The notes under the pieces: generated by a model
Database searches by the model: none
Told to the model about the DNA's origin: nothing
What the model saw: only the letters and a program-made list of their open reading frames with translations
Assembly: GCA_947494565.1 (NCBI GenBank)
Contig: CANLVG010000008.1
Location: 124,001-188,000 of the forward strand
Direction of reading: 5' to 3'
Source of the DNA: an uncultured Flavobacteriaceae bacterium
Lineage (GTDB): Bacteria; Bacteroidota; Bacteroidia; Flavobacteriales; Flavobacteriaceae
Length of the DNA stretch: 64,000 bases
Made by a program: the position numbers and the translations under genes
In this document: positions 7,502 through 16,510 of the stretch, in pieces
Numbering within the stretch: position 1 is the first letter of the stretch
Layout of the letters: every line of letters starts with the position of its first letter

Positions 7502-9268
7502 ATGAAAATGGATTTTCGATTCAGGTATTTACCAAGGATAAAACTATTTATCAGAGAGATATTTGAAAAAGACCGACGAATAGCTTCAGGAGTCATAAGA
7601 ATCGTGATGGGAATTCTTAATTTCTGGTGCATCTGGACCTTTGATAGGGATTACCTCAGGTATATGGCTCATGCTGACATAAGCAAATATGATCCGGTAG
7701 GGATTCTCCAGTTTGTTTTTAGCGCTTCACCACCAAGTGGTGAGGTACTGAACGGCCTCGTTTTGTTTGGATATGGAGCATCTATATTGATGTTTTTGGG
7801 CTTTTTTTCACGGTTGTCGACCATATGCGCTGTTTTCTCTGCATGGATACTAATATCATTACAATATTCTTGGGGAGTGCCTTGGAGCCATGGCTACAAC
7901 GTCGTCTGCATGGCCCTGCTGAGCACCATGTTCCTGCCAGTCGGACAATTTATGTCGCTTGACAAAATTCTGTTTCCGAAGATAACTCGAAAAATCTACC
8001 GTTTGATACCAAACAACGGATGGGCAATTTTCATGGCTATTGGCCTGATCAGTCTCATGTATTTTAATGCGTTCTTCTTTAAAATTCTGTCGGGCCGTGG
8101 CCTCAATTGGGCGCTAACCGACAGTCTCAGGAACTACATTATTGAACGGTACTTCATTTACTTCAATACGGACATACCATATCACCTGCAATGGATCGTA
8201 GATTACGAATGGGCCTGGAAAGGGGTCGCATTTGGCAACCTATTGGTACAAGGAGTGGCAATCTTTGGAATCTTTTGTTTTCATAGACCATGGCTTCGAC
8301 TTATACTTGGGTTATTATTCATGTTGGAAACGCTGGGTTTGGGGGTGGTCATGGGCTTATGGATGACCAAGTGGTTTTTGATTTTTGTTTTTTACGTTGA
8401 TTGGGACTTTTTCCTAAAGCGACTGTCACCTTGGTTAGTACGGATCCAAAGCAAAAGCTTCATTCGTACAACCAAAAAACTCAAAACAAGATATGTTTCA
8501 ATTGCAGCAATCGTTCTCGCTTTTCAAGTTGTGGTGGCATTCGATGTCACATACAAGGTCGAGCAAACATTAAAAATGTATCCTTTTTCAGGTTTCTCCA
8601 TGTTTAGAAGTGTCAATTGTAAGGAGCCCTACGATCATCACCTTCCACTGTATTTTAGAGGAAATCAATTTGATTTCTCAGGGGCCGTTCTCACAGCGGA
8701 AGTTTTGGAGAAATTGCAATCAGACGGGGTACATGCAACCAGATACTACTATCGAAGGGAAATATATGATACCACACTTATTAAAAAAATCATTTCAGGG
8801 CAAATAAAGCAGTTCAAGAAGCATGTTTCCAATAAGAAAGAACTCAGCGTGCGCTGGAATAGGGACCTCTTGGTATGTCCCCCTTACCCCAATCCTGCCG
8901 AATTAGTTTCAGCTCAACGCGGTTTGATAGCGAAAGTTGACGCAAAGGGCAATGTTCGAATGGTTAAACTTCTTCCACGTGGCGAAAATGCAGCTGATTT
9001 TTATTTAGAAATACGATCTGTAGGTTATGACAGCCTTTCAATTAAAAATCTGGTTGCCTATAGCGGACATGATCATTCAGGACCGCTAGAAGTTGACTTC
9101 GAGATTTACGAGAAAAATAAAATACGGGTAAACAACCTAAGGGATGAATTGGTGCAACTTGCCGTCACGATTGAAGAGCCGTTCAATGGAGCCGAAGAAA
9201 CGTATTTTACAGGAAAATTTAAAATTCGATCTGATGGTTCTATTTACAGAGATCGTTTGCCCGACTAA
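7502..9268 (+). CDS. HTTM-domain integral membrane protein
   Basis: The 588-residue protein has about eight to ten hydrophobic helices in its first 350 residues, including GVIRIVMGILNFWCIWTF, SILMFLGFFSRLSTIC, and the conserved SWGVPWSHGYNVVCMALL. This arrangement (short helices, an RIxxG start, a W-x-H-G segment) fits the HTTM family, which includes the membrane part of vitamin K-dependent gamma-carboxylase and many uncharacterised bacterial proteins. A soluble tail of about 230 residues follows, with YPFSGFSMF just after the last helix, a segment often seen in such bacterial proteins. Substrate and reaction are unknown. It stands alone with no operon partner. ATG codons at 7502 and 7508 are both possible starts. 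Confidence 0.65.
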   Translation: MKMDFRFRYLPRIKLFIREIFEKDRRIASGVIRIVMGILNFWCIWTFDRDYLRYMAHADISKYDPVGILQFVFSASPPSGEVLNGLVLFGYGASILMFLGFFSRLSTICAVFSAWILISLQYSWGVPWSHGYNVVCMALLSTMFLPVGQFMSLDKILFPKITRKIYRLIPNNGWAIFMAIGLISLMYFNAFFFKILSGRGLNWALTDSLRNYIIERYFIYFNTDIPYHLQWIVDYEWAWKGVAFGNLLVQGVAIFGIFCFHRPWLRLILGLLFMLETLGLGVVMGLWMTKWFLIFVFYVDWDFFLKRLSPWLVRIQSKSFIRTTKKLKTRYVSIAAIVLAFQVVVAFDVTYKVEQTLKMYPFSGFSMFRSVNCKEPYDHHLPLYFRGNQFDFSGAVLTAEVLEKLQSDGVHATRYYYRREIYDTTLIKKIISGQIKQFKKHVSNKKELSVRWNRDLLVCPPYPNPAELVSAQRGLIAKVDAKGNVRMVKLLPRGENAADFYLEIRSVGYDSLSIKNLVAYSGHDHSGPLEVDFEIYEKNKIRVNNLRDELVQLAVTIEEPFNGAEETYFTGKFKIRSDGSIYRDRLPD

Positions 9269-9585
9269 TTGTTCTGATACCTCTTATACAATTAATGCCA
9301 TGAAGATCCAGTGTCCTTAAAAGCAGGAAAACGGTCTTGGAGAATTCAAGTGCAAATAATGGATGAGGTTTTACAATCAACAGGCCTCCATGGGTTAAAC
9401 GGAACAGTTTCAAGCTCAGGCCTAATCAATTTATTGTAGGGGTTAATTGTTCTATTAATTCAGAGTTGGCGTTGTGCTGGTACGATGCGGTCTAAAATTT
9501 CTGCAGTACTCGGAACTGCGCTGCTCTTTTTTCATATAATAGCTGCACTAAGAGCTCAGATGATGAAAACAATGTAGAAACCTTT
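9269..9585. other. 317-bp intergenic region with a 30-codon signal-peptide-like ORF
   Basis: Most of the stretch shows nothing recognisable. A short + strand frame from ATG 9485 to TAG 9577 encodes 30 residues reading like a signal peptide (SAVLGTALLFFHIIAALRAQ) and stopping shortly afterwards. It could be the remnant of an exported protein gene, a very small secreted peptide, or chance. There is no obvious terminator for the converging genes. Confidence 0.3.
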
Positions 9586-10545
9586 TTAGCGTAGGTCATC
9601 ATTAGAAAGAAGCCCAAGCTCAATCAAATCGTCAAAAAGAATTTTATTGAAAAACACGATACCTTTCTTGTTGAGGTGATCGGAATTCTTAAAAAATTCG
9701 GGCTTAATGGTCATTCTTGTATCGAATCCGTAGTCGATATAAGGAACATTAAATTCTTTACTTAGACGTGCAATAGGAACATCGTAATTTTCCGACAACC
9801 ATTCTTGACCGAACCGCTCCGCATATTCCCTATAATAGGGCACGGTAATCAAAACTGGGCGAAAACCTGACTGTAGGGCATCTTCAATGATTGCTTTTAA
9901 ATAACCAATGTTGTTTTCTGGGCGCACAAAAGAGCCTATTTTTTTGTGGTGCGCTACGCGTTTAATAGCAAAATCCTTTAGCATAGCGGTATGGGCAAGT
10001 GTATCAAAGGGAACAACTTTCTTCTTATTCTTCTTTCTCTTTCCCTTTGGTTTTTTCTTTGGTTTTTTCACCTTTTTCTTGGCAAATACACCTCTGAAGT
10101 TTTTTTGAATTCGATGTACCTTAAGGCTTATATCCTTGGCCAGTGAATACTCGTGTATTGAAGTTGGCGGCAGGTATTCATAAAAATCATTTACGAATGA
10201 TTTATCAGCGCCTTTGTCGGCCCTATTTTCATCTAAACCGAATGCAAAATAGGAGACAGGAATGAGCACTATGGCGCTATCGGCCAAGTGCTTTTTTACA
10301 AATGTGTAGTTCTGTAAATCATAATATAGGGTATTGCCCGCTCTATTTAGAGACCTGCCATTGATAGCAAGACCGGAAAAATTAAAGTTATTACCATGGG
10401 AAGTGCCTAGATTGATGATATCCAATTTTTTGTCAATGCTCAAGATCTGTTTCACTCTCGGAGGCTTATCCAGATTGCTTATATAGTGTGCGGCTAGTGC
10501 CACAAACAAGAAAAGCAAAACTATTTCAAGTAAGAACTTTTTCAT
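9586..10545 (-). CDS. SGNH-like membrane-anchored partner of the MBOAT acyltransferase
   Basis: The 319-residue protein has an N-terminal anchor (about residues 4-22), then INLGTSHG (44-51, with candidate nucleophile Ser49) and, near the end, NSDHLNKKG (287-295, with the candidate Asp-His pair 289/290). This is the SGNH/DltD/AlgJ-X pattern of proteins that complete acyl transfer outside the cytoplasmic membrane. The gene starts 4 bases after the MBOAT gene, supporting a DltB/DltD- or AlgI/AlgJ-like pair. An odd feature is a lysine tract at residues 156-176 (15 Lys of 21) in an otherwise unremarkable region, which could bind an anionic polymer. The acceptor of the acyl group is unknown. Confidence 0.65.
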   Translation of the reverse strand: MKKFLLEIVLLFLFVALAAHYISNLDKPPRVKQILSIDKKLDIINLGTSHGNNFNFSGLAINGRSLNRAGNTLYYDLQNYTFVKKHLADSAIVLIPVSYFAFGLDENRADKGADKSFVNDFYEYLPPTSIHEYSLAKDISLKVHRIQKNFRGVFAKKKVKKPKKKPKGKRKKNKKKVVPFDTLAHTAMLKDFAIKRVAHHKKIGSFVRPENNIGYLKAIIEDALQSGFRPVLITVPYYREYAERFGQEWLSENYDVPIARLSKEFNVPYIDYGFDTRMTIKPEFFKNSDHLNKKGIVFFNKILFDDLIELGLLSNDDLR

Positions 10546-10549
10546 GCCA

Positions 10550-11989
10550 TTAGAATTGAAAATAGATAAACTCTTGCTCTGTGTTGGACATATAAAGAAT
10601 GGTCACTATTATCACAATAAAGGAAATGGTGATTTTTAGTACCGATGAGTTCGTTTTATTCAAACCGTCTAGGGCATAAAGCCCGTTTCTACCGAACCAT
10701 TCAACGCTCATAAATAATACAATCAAAATAATGATTTCCCAGGGTAACAGTTCCGGTTTGTCAAACAAGGTACCAGAGAAAATCCCGCTTAAATAGGTGG
10801 CCGCGTGTTCTATACTCTCCGCTCTAAAAAATACCCATGCCAATACCGTCAAAATAAAGGTAATCAGCATGTTGATACCTTCTTTAAAAGAAGGGAACGA
10901 ATACTTGGTGGCGATAGGGCCAAGATACACTCGATTTTTTTTGCGTAACAAAAGTGGTAAGAAGTATAGGGCATTCAGTGCGCCCCAAGCAATAAATGTC
11001 CAGCTTGCACCATGCCAAAATCCACTGACAATAAATATGACAAAGGTATTTCTGACCTTTAACCAAGTACTGCCTCGGCTGCCTCCAAGGGGAATATACA
11101 GATAATCACGAAACCAGGTCGATAACGAAATGTGCCATCGCCTCCAAAATTCCGCGATATCCCTAGAAAAGTAGGGGAAGGCGAAATTCTGCTTTAAATC
11201 GAATCCAAATATTCTAGAGGTTCCTATGGCAATATCGGAGTATCCTGAAAAATCGCCGTAAATCTGAAATGTAAAAAATACCGCGCCTAGAACAAGGGTG
11301 CTCCCGTTAAAATCGGCCGAGTTATTAAAGATCTGATTGGCGTATTCAGCGCAGTTATCAGCAATTACCATCTTTTTAAATAGCCCCCAAATAATCTGTC
11401 GAGCTCCATCTGAAGCCTTGGCATAGTCAAATGTTCGTTTTTTATAAAATTGGGGCAACAAGGCCGTGGCCCGTTCAATTGGCCCGGCTACGAGTTGGGG
11501 AAAGAAACTTACGAAAGCGGAAAATGCGATGAGGTCTTTGGTAGGCTCAAGCCTTCTTTTGTAGATGTCGATTGTATAACTGAGTGTTTGAAACGTATAG
11601 AAACTTATACCAACGGGCAAAATGATGTCCAGGCTATTCGATTTGATTTCCGTTCCGAAAAATGAAAACGCTGTCATGAAATTCTCAAGAAAGAAATTGT
11701 AGTATTTGAAGAAACCCAGAAATCCGAGATTGACTACAATGCTGACCCAAAGTAATACAAGCCTTTTAGCCTCATTGCTTTGCTTTGAAAGGGCAATACC
11801 TACTGAGTAGTCGACAAGGGTACTGAACAGTATCAAACTAAGAAAACGCCAATCCCACCAACCATAAAAAAAGTAGCTCGCAATAACAATGAGCAGGTTT
11901 TGAAGTTTTAGGCTCTTGTTCGTAATGAACCAATAAAGGATGAATACGACAGGAAGAAATATGGCAAAGTCAAGCGAATTAAACAGCAT
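10550..11989 (-). CDS. MBOAT family O-acyltransferase (AlgI/DltB-like)
   Basis: The 479-residue protein has about ten membrane helices and the AlgI/PatA/DltB hallmarks: PVGISFYTFQTLSYTID (125-141), FPQLVAGPI (163-171), YGDFSGYSDIAIG (244-256), FWRRWHISLSTWFRDYLY (281-298) and SGFWHGASW with the likely catalytic His326. MBOAT proteins pass an acyl group, usually acetyl, across the membrane to a periplasmic partner that modifies a polysaccharide or lipid carrier. The SGNH-like gene 4 bases downstream is the expected partner. A gap of 144 bases separates it from the pyrophosphatase gene upstream on the same strand, so it may be in the same transcript or have its own promoter. Confidence 0.88.
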   Translation of the reverse strand: MLFNSLDFAIFLPVVFILYWFITNKSLKLQNLLIVIASYFFYGWWDWRFLSLILFSTLVDYSVGIALSKQSNEAKRLVLLWVSIVVNLGFLGFFKYYNFFLENFMTAFSFFGTEIKSNSLDIILPVGISFYTFQTLSYTIDIYKRRLEPTKDLIAFSAFVSFFPQLVAGPIERATALLPQFYKKRTFDYAKASDGARQIIWGLFKKMVIADNCAEYANQIFNNSADFNGSTLVLGAVFFTFQIYGDFSGYSDIAIGTSRIFGFDLKQNFAFPYFSRDIAEFWRRWHISLSTWFRDYLYIPLGGSRGSTWLKVRNTFVIFIVSGFWHGASWTFIAWGALNALYFLPLLLRKKNRVYLGPIATKYSFPSFKEGINMLITFILTVLAWVFFRAESIEHAATYLSGIFSGTLFDKPELLPWEIIILIVLFMSVEWFGRNGLYALDGLNKTNSSVLKITISFIVIIVTILYMSNTEQEFIYFQF

Positions 11990-12133
11990 AGTTTTGTTTC
12001 AGGTTTTCAAAAATGATACTGTTACCTAATAGCGTATAAAATCATGGACAAAGCTTGGTGGATACCGCGAAATTAATCAAATAATTGTGAATCGAAATCC
12101 TTCGGACAGCTTGAAAAGCATCTATGCACCTGC

Positions 12134-12778
12134 TTAGTTCTTCAAATGCCGCGCAATTTCTTCAATGGCCTCCTGTTCATCGCCCCAATCTTCTACTGAG
12201 CTAGTATCTTTGGGGTTATAGTTTAAAAACCACAATTCAATAATGTCAAGAAGTTTGGAGTAATTCGTGCGAAGCCCGGCATAGGTGGTTGCGGTAATGA
12301 TACGATGGTTTTGGTCTTGTGGCACCGCGATGATCTTATAGTCCTTTTCTCCGTCATCCATCAGCTTTAGAAGGGCAATAGGAATGATTTCCACAATGGT
12401 TCCGGTGGTTTCCGACGCTGATAGCACCAAGACGTCCAAAGCGTCACCATCTCCGCCGGTTTCGCTTTTAGAGAGTGTCGAAGGAATAAAACCGTAATTG
12501 GCAGGATACGGAAGGAAATCAATGATACGGTCCTTTCCGTTTTCTTGGTCAATGACGAACTTCTTTTGCGTCGGATGATATTCGTATTTGGCATTGGAGC
12601 CAGCGGGAATTTCTATGACCGCGTTAAAAGTCCGCTCCGATACTTCCGCCGGTATGGAATAAAAGTCCTTGGAACTACCACATGACCCAAGGAAAAGCAG
12701 TGTACAAATGCAGTAAGCAAGAATTACGTGTTGCCCTAGGGCCTTGTAAAAAAACCGGATGTGCTTATGAGTTCTCAC
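12134..12778 (-). CDS. exported lipoprotein family I inorganic pyrophosphatase
   Basis: The start is a GTG sharing one base with the TAG stop of the preceding gene (TAGTG), which indicates coupling. Residues 1-33 form a lipoprotein signal peptide with a hydrophobic core and the lipobox LGSC (Cys33). The rest is a full family I soluble pyrophosphatase: YGFIP (95-99), DGDALDVLV (110-118, the metal-binding Asp cluster, with Ala where the signature usually has Pro) and DDGEKDYKIIAVP (141-153). The residues expected to bind metal and pyrophosphate are present, so it should be active. Ordinary family I enzymes are cytoplasmic. This one should hydrolyse PPi in the periplasm or on the outer membrane. 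Its operon partners are CotH, VTC and DUF4956 genes. Confidence 0.85.
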   Translation of the reverse strand: MRTHKHIRFFYKALGQHVILAYCICTLLFLGSCGSSKDFYSIPAEVSERTFNAVIEIPAGSNAKYEYHPTQKKFVIDQENGKDRIIDFLPYPANYGFIPSTLSKSETGGDGDALDVLVLSASETTGTIVEIIPIALLKLMDDGEKDYKIIAVPQDQNHRIITATTYAGLRTNYSKLLDIIELWFLNYNPKDTSSVEDWGDEQEAIEEIARHLKN

Positions 12779-13494
12779 TAAGCAAGGTCGTTATGATACA
12801 ACAGATTAATACCATTGACGTACTTCGAATTTTTCGATAGCCGTGTTTTTATTTGTTGTGACAGTTCTCGAGCTTCGTTATCGTCGGCAACCGCATATTT
12901 TAACTCCAAGACAATAGCATTGATTTTTCGCTGACTTTGCGCTAAAAAAGTATAATTCGGATTGTAAAAGGCCTGGTTAAAATCTACGGTAATGCGGTAC
13001 CGCCCACAAAAGGAGAGAAAATAACGACGTTCATAGGTGTTGATTAAGGTTGGGTGCAAGCGCTTCAATGCCTCATGCACCGGCCTATAATGTTCGGTTT
13101 TACCAACCAAAAGGCGATGCACTTCATCGGCGGTTTGGTTGGCCAAATCAAAGGAAACCCCTTTCAATCTAAAAGAATCTTTATCTCCCGCCTCGCCTAT
13201 TTTCTTTTTGATTTCAACAGTAGGATTCTCGATAGCTAGCGTGTCTTCTCCATACCAGCGCAAACGAAGTTTCTTGCGATTGGCTACCCCTTCTACATTT
13301 TGTTTGTAGAAGTTATAATTGGAATCATCGAAGTAGATGTTATTTACCTTTCTTCTATGGAAGATTTCCCGAAAACCGTACGAATTGCGATAGACACTTT
13401 GTATAATATCTTGAGTATGGCCGTTCTCAAAGAGAAACTTTCGCTCAAACCTAATGTTCGTATCTTCAATAGGCTTATTTGCTACTTTTTCCAT
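12778..13494 (-). CDS. VTC-domain polyphosphate polymerase family protein
   Basis: I take ATG 13494 as the start; it gives 238 residues and a 20-base overlap with the CotH gene, whereas an upstream ATG would overlap by 83 bases. The VTC tunnel motifs are visible: RFERKFLFE near the N-terminus, the YFDDSNYNFY segment, RKKLRLRWYG, VEIKKKIG and, near the end, VLELKYA. These place basic and acidic residues as in the yeast Vtc4 catalytic tunnel, which makes polyphosphate from ATP. Bacterial members next to CotH and DUF4956 genes have no well-established role. There is no signal peptide, so the protein is probably cytoplasmic, perhaps recruited by the DUF4956 membrane protein. Confidence 0.82.
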   Translation of the reverse strand: MEKVANKPIEDTNIRFERKFLFENGHTQDIIQSVYRNSYGFREIFHRRKVNNIYFDDSNYNFYKQNVEGVANRKKLRLRWYGEDTLAIENPTVEIKKKIGEAGDKDSFRLKGVSFDLANQTADEVHRLLVGKTEHYRPVHEALKRLHPTLINTYERRYFLSFCGRYRITVDFNQAFYNPNYTFLAQSQRKINAIVLELKYAVADDNEARELSQQIKTRLSKNSKYVNGINLLYHNDLA

Positions 13495-16483
13495 ATTCGT
13501 TCCCGTACATTTTGTCAATAACATCTTTTGATTTGTCCAAAGTAACCACGCCATCAATAATAAAATCGGAGTTCTCCGCTATGAGGTAGGGTACCTCAAT
13601 ACCTGAAGTTCGTAGTTTTTCGATACTGACGATGCCTGGGCCGAACTCACTTTTCTTTTGAAAGCAGGCGATCCCCAAACGGGTGTTTTCTATAGTGACA
13701 TCAGTTAGGGTAATTGAGGAGAGATCTTTACTTACTACGCCAATTTCACCCCCGACTATTTTGATGGCGCTCCCGGTCATGGTACTACCTTCTCCAGCAC
13801 TTAGGCCTTTGTCAGAAGGGTTTTCAATGGTAATGTCACCTAGATCAAGCGTCGAACCGGATACATCGATAGCGTCGTTTCCTGAGTTGACAAAAGTTGA
13901 ATTGGTGATACTACCTTCGACGAAATCACCGTCAAAGGCATCAGAATAGGTGTCAACGAACATACTTTCATCTAAGGTGAAGCTGGAGCGTATGATGTTT
14001 AGTGCATCTTCCGAACGATTCTTTTCAAAGGAACAATAGCTCAGATCAACATTGGCCTCATTGAAGTTCACCGAGCCTGAAAGTTCCCATAAACCCACTT
14101 TTGGAACGGACAATCCTTTGAAATGAGTGTGCTGCACTACTGATTTTTGAGTCGTGGAAGAAACGAAAATACCGCCACCCGTGTTATCTGTAGAAACAAA
14201 GTTAATGGGGTTTTCAAGAGTGCCCATACTTGTAAAGGGCGCATAGGATATAATGGAGGCTTCGTTCGTGAAATCCAAGGTGAAACCCGGTTCAACATGA
14301 ACCTGGTATTTGGCGGGAATGAATAAGGTTTTGTTCAGTTCAAAATTACCGGCAATAAGGGACAGTACTCCGCTCTCCTTATCAATTTGAATAAAGTCAT
14401 ATTCCGCAGTATTATCCAATTGAGAGAGGTCTTGGACCATTTTTGGATCAAAACTGGAATCGAACGATTGGATATCTCCATGCAAATTCGTCTCGGACCC
14501 AATTAAATGATGACTTACCAGTATTTTGGAGAGATCTTTAGGATAGCGAAAGCCCCCCTCTTTATTTTTTTTGGAAACAAAGGCATTGTTAAAGGCCCGC
14601 TTGAAGCGAAAGTTGATGGTTACGGTGTCTTTGGGTGCGATGGTCTGTGGTTTCTTGGGCTGGTTCAGCGATTTACCGTTATCCAAAACCAAGGCATCGA
14701 TGATAATCGGGAAATCTGAAAAATTCTTGATTTCCAACTCCATCGCATTTTGGTCAAATGAAAGTAATGTCGATTGAATGGTTGTATTCGGATAGATCTT
14801 GTTTTTGATGAGGTTGGCATTATGCTGCAGAATGGCCATATCAACACTTGCCTCATTAAATTCGCCAGAAAGCTCCAAACTCAATCGATCCAGGTCTGGC
14901 AGATACTTCTGAAGAAAATCATCGATAAAGGCTTTTGATGAGATTTTTTTATAGTTCTCCATAAGTTTTTCCTGAAATACCTTATCGGCCGACCCAATAG
15001 GATAGCTGCGTAACGCGCGGACTTTGAAACCCGAATTGGAATCGAAAGAGATAGGCTCCAGTTTGTGCGTTACCGGGTTGTAGTAGATACGGATGTTTTC
15101 GATCATTAAGCCATGGTCGGCACCGAATAAATTGCAAAGGGCGATATAAAAGGTCAGTTTATCAACGTCAAAAGCCTCTGATAACTTTAATTTATTATCG
15201 CGCAATCCGAGGAGGAGATTTTTTCCAATTTCAAACTGTTTAGAAAGGGCAGGGTCGCTTAGAGTCTTATTTTCATTATAGATTTTTATCGGCAATTCTT
15301 CTTTAGGCGGGCGATTCAAGTCCTCAGGGTAATCCAAGCCCAGGTCCCTGACCTGTTTTCGATCGTCCCAAACCATGGTTTCATCAAAGCCGAAGATCAA
15401 ACCCTCTCTGCGGCGATTGTTCTCGATGAGAATTTTATCGAAACTCTCCTCCAAAGCCATTATACCCATTGGTATAGTTTTTCCAGTATCCGACAATCGC
15501 ATGTCTACATTCAAAAACTCATAGCGAAGGCCAGTGATATCATTATCCTTTACGACCTTGTTGAAGAGCCATTCCCAAACATAATTTCGTGATTTGGGGT
15601 GTTGAATGGAAAATTTTCGCATTCCAAAAACAGTTTTTTCGCCTTTGGGAACGATGCGATACGACCATTTGTTGGGATGTTCCAAATGGTCCGTCCAATC
15701 GCCTTTGAGTCGAATATCGGCGTCAACTGTTTCTTGACCATTCGCCAAGACCGTGGCCTTAACGAAATCATCATCACCGGAAATCAAAATACCGGATTCC
15801 AAAGCCTCGTTCCGTTTGCGGGTCAATTTATCATAGGCCTTTGATTTTAGGGTAACACTCAAGTTTTTAAGTGTATTGGAGACCGGTTCCGGTGCAGGAA
15901 GATCATCTTTTTCGAAAAACAACTCTGTAAACCTGCCTAATTTAGGGTCGTGTCGAACGAATTCCAGCTTCTGGAGATTGTCAAACTCAAAATGGGGGTG
16001 TTCCAATCGAAACTTAAAGATATAGAACGAAGTACCATCGATTTCTTTTTTAACGGGCACTAATTTCTCATGGCGAAGTGTAATATGGTCATAACGCTGA
16101 TTAACCGCCCTCCATTTAGTCGGGTCTTTTAGATATAAAAAGGTGATAAACCCCCCGTTACGCTCTAATTCACTAATAGAACCCTCATAGACCACCATAA
16201 GAGTAGGTGCGCCAAGCTCATTGTTCAAGTACAATGAAAAATTATCTTTTGTGTGTATTTTGTTTGTGCTTTCCCCGGTCAAAAGGTCTTCGGTATAAAG
16301 TCCTGATGATAAAACCACAGGAGCATCAACTTCATCTGATTCTTTGGCACCATTTTTTTCGGCCCCGAGCAATCCAGGTCTTGATTCTGTGGATAACTTT
16401 AGTAGTGCTAATGCTATGAACAGTAGAACGGCCACTACAAGAGCAACAGTTCTATTGGAATTCTTATTTGCATGTACGAGCAT
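13475..16483 (-). CDS. CotH-family kinase fused to a C-terminal beta-helix, membrane anchored
   Basis: The 1002-residue protein starts with a single helix (about 13-30), which predicts an extracytoplasmic body. A beta-rich domain (about 60-200) is followed by the CotH kinase-like domain (about 205-590): DIRLKGDWTDH (256-266) with the putative nucleotide-binding Lys260, MGIMALEESFDK (339-350), NLFGADHGLMIENIRIYY (451-468) with candidate catalytic Asp456, and PISFDSNSGF (477-486) with candidate metal ligand Asp481. Residues about 690-960 form repeated short strands rich in Asn, Ser and Asp, as in a right-handed parallel beta-helix. B. subtilis CotH phosphorylates spore coat proteins; the substrate here is unknown. 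The beta-helix could hold a glycan or the target protein. The gene lies 27 bases after the DUF4956 gene. Confidence 0.85.
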   Translation of the reverse strand: MLVHANKNSNRTVALVVAVLLFIALALLKLSTESRPGLLGAEKNGAKESDEVDAPVVLSSGLYTEDLLTGESTNKIHTKDNFSLYLNNELGAPTLMVVYEGSISELERNGGFITFLYLKDPTKWRAVNQRYDHITLRHEKLVPVKKEIDGTSFYIFKFRLEHPHFEFDNLQKLEFVRHDPKLGRFTELFFEKDDLPAPEPVSNTLKNLSVTLKSKAYDKLTRKRNEALESGILISGDDDFVKATVLANGQETVDADIRLKGDWTDHLEHPNKWSYRIVPKGEKTVFGMRKFSIQHPKSRNYVWEWLFNKVVKDNDITGLRYEFLNVDMRLSDTGKTIPMGIMALEESFDKILIENNRRREGLIFGFDETMVWDDRKQVRDLGLDYPEDLNRPPKEELPIKIYNENKTLSDPALSKQFEIGKNLLLGLRDNKLKLSEAFDVDKLTFYIALCNLFGADHGLMIENIRIYYNPVTHKLEPISFDSNSGFKVRALRSYPIGSADKVFQEKLMENYKKISSKAFIDDFLQKYLPDLDRLSLELSGEFNEASVDMAILQHNANLIKNKIYPNTTIQSTLLSFDQNAMELEIKNFSDFPIIIDALVLDNGKSLNQPKKPQTIAPKDTVTINFRFKRAFNNAFVSKKNKEGGFRYPKDLSKILVSHHLIGSETNLHGDIQSFDSSFDPKMVQDLSQLDNTAEYDFIQIDKESGVLSLIAGNFELNKTLFIPAKYQVHVEPGFTLDFTNEASIISYAPFTSMGTLENPINFVSTDNTGGGIFVSSTTQKSVVQHTHFKGLSVPKVGLWELSGSVNFNEANVDLSYCSFEKNRSEDALNIIRSSFTLDESMFVDTYSDAFDGDFVEGSITNSTFVNSGNDAIDVSGSTLDLGDITIENPSDKGLSAGEGSTMTGSAIKIVGGEIGVVSKDLSSITLTDVTIENTRLGIACFQKKSEFGPGIVSIEKLRTSGIEVPYLIAENSDFIIDGVVTLDKSKDVIDKMYGNEYGKSSK

Positions 16484-16510
16484 AGTGCTGGGTTGAACTA
16501 GTTTTGAATG

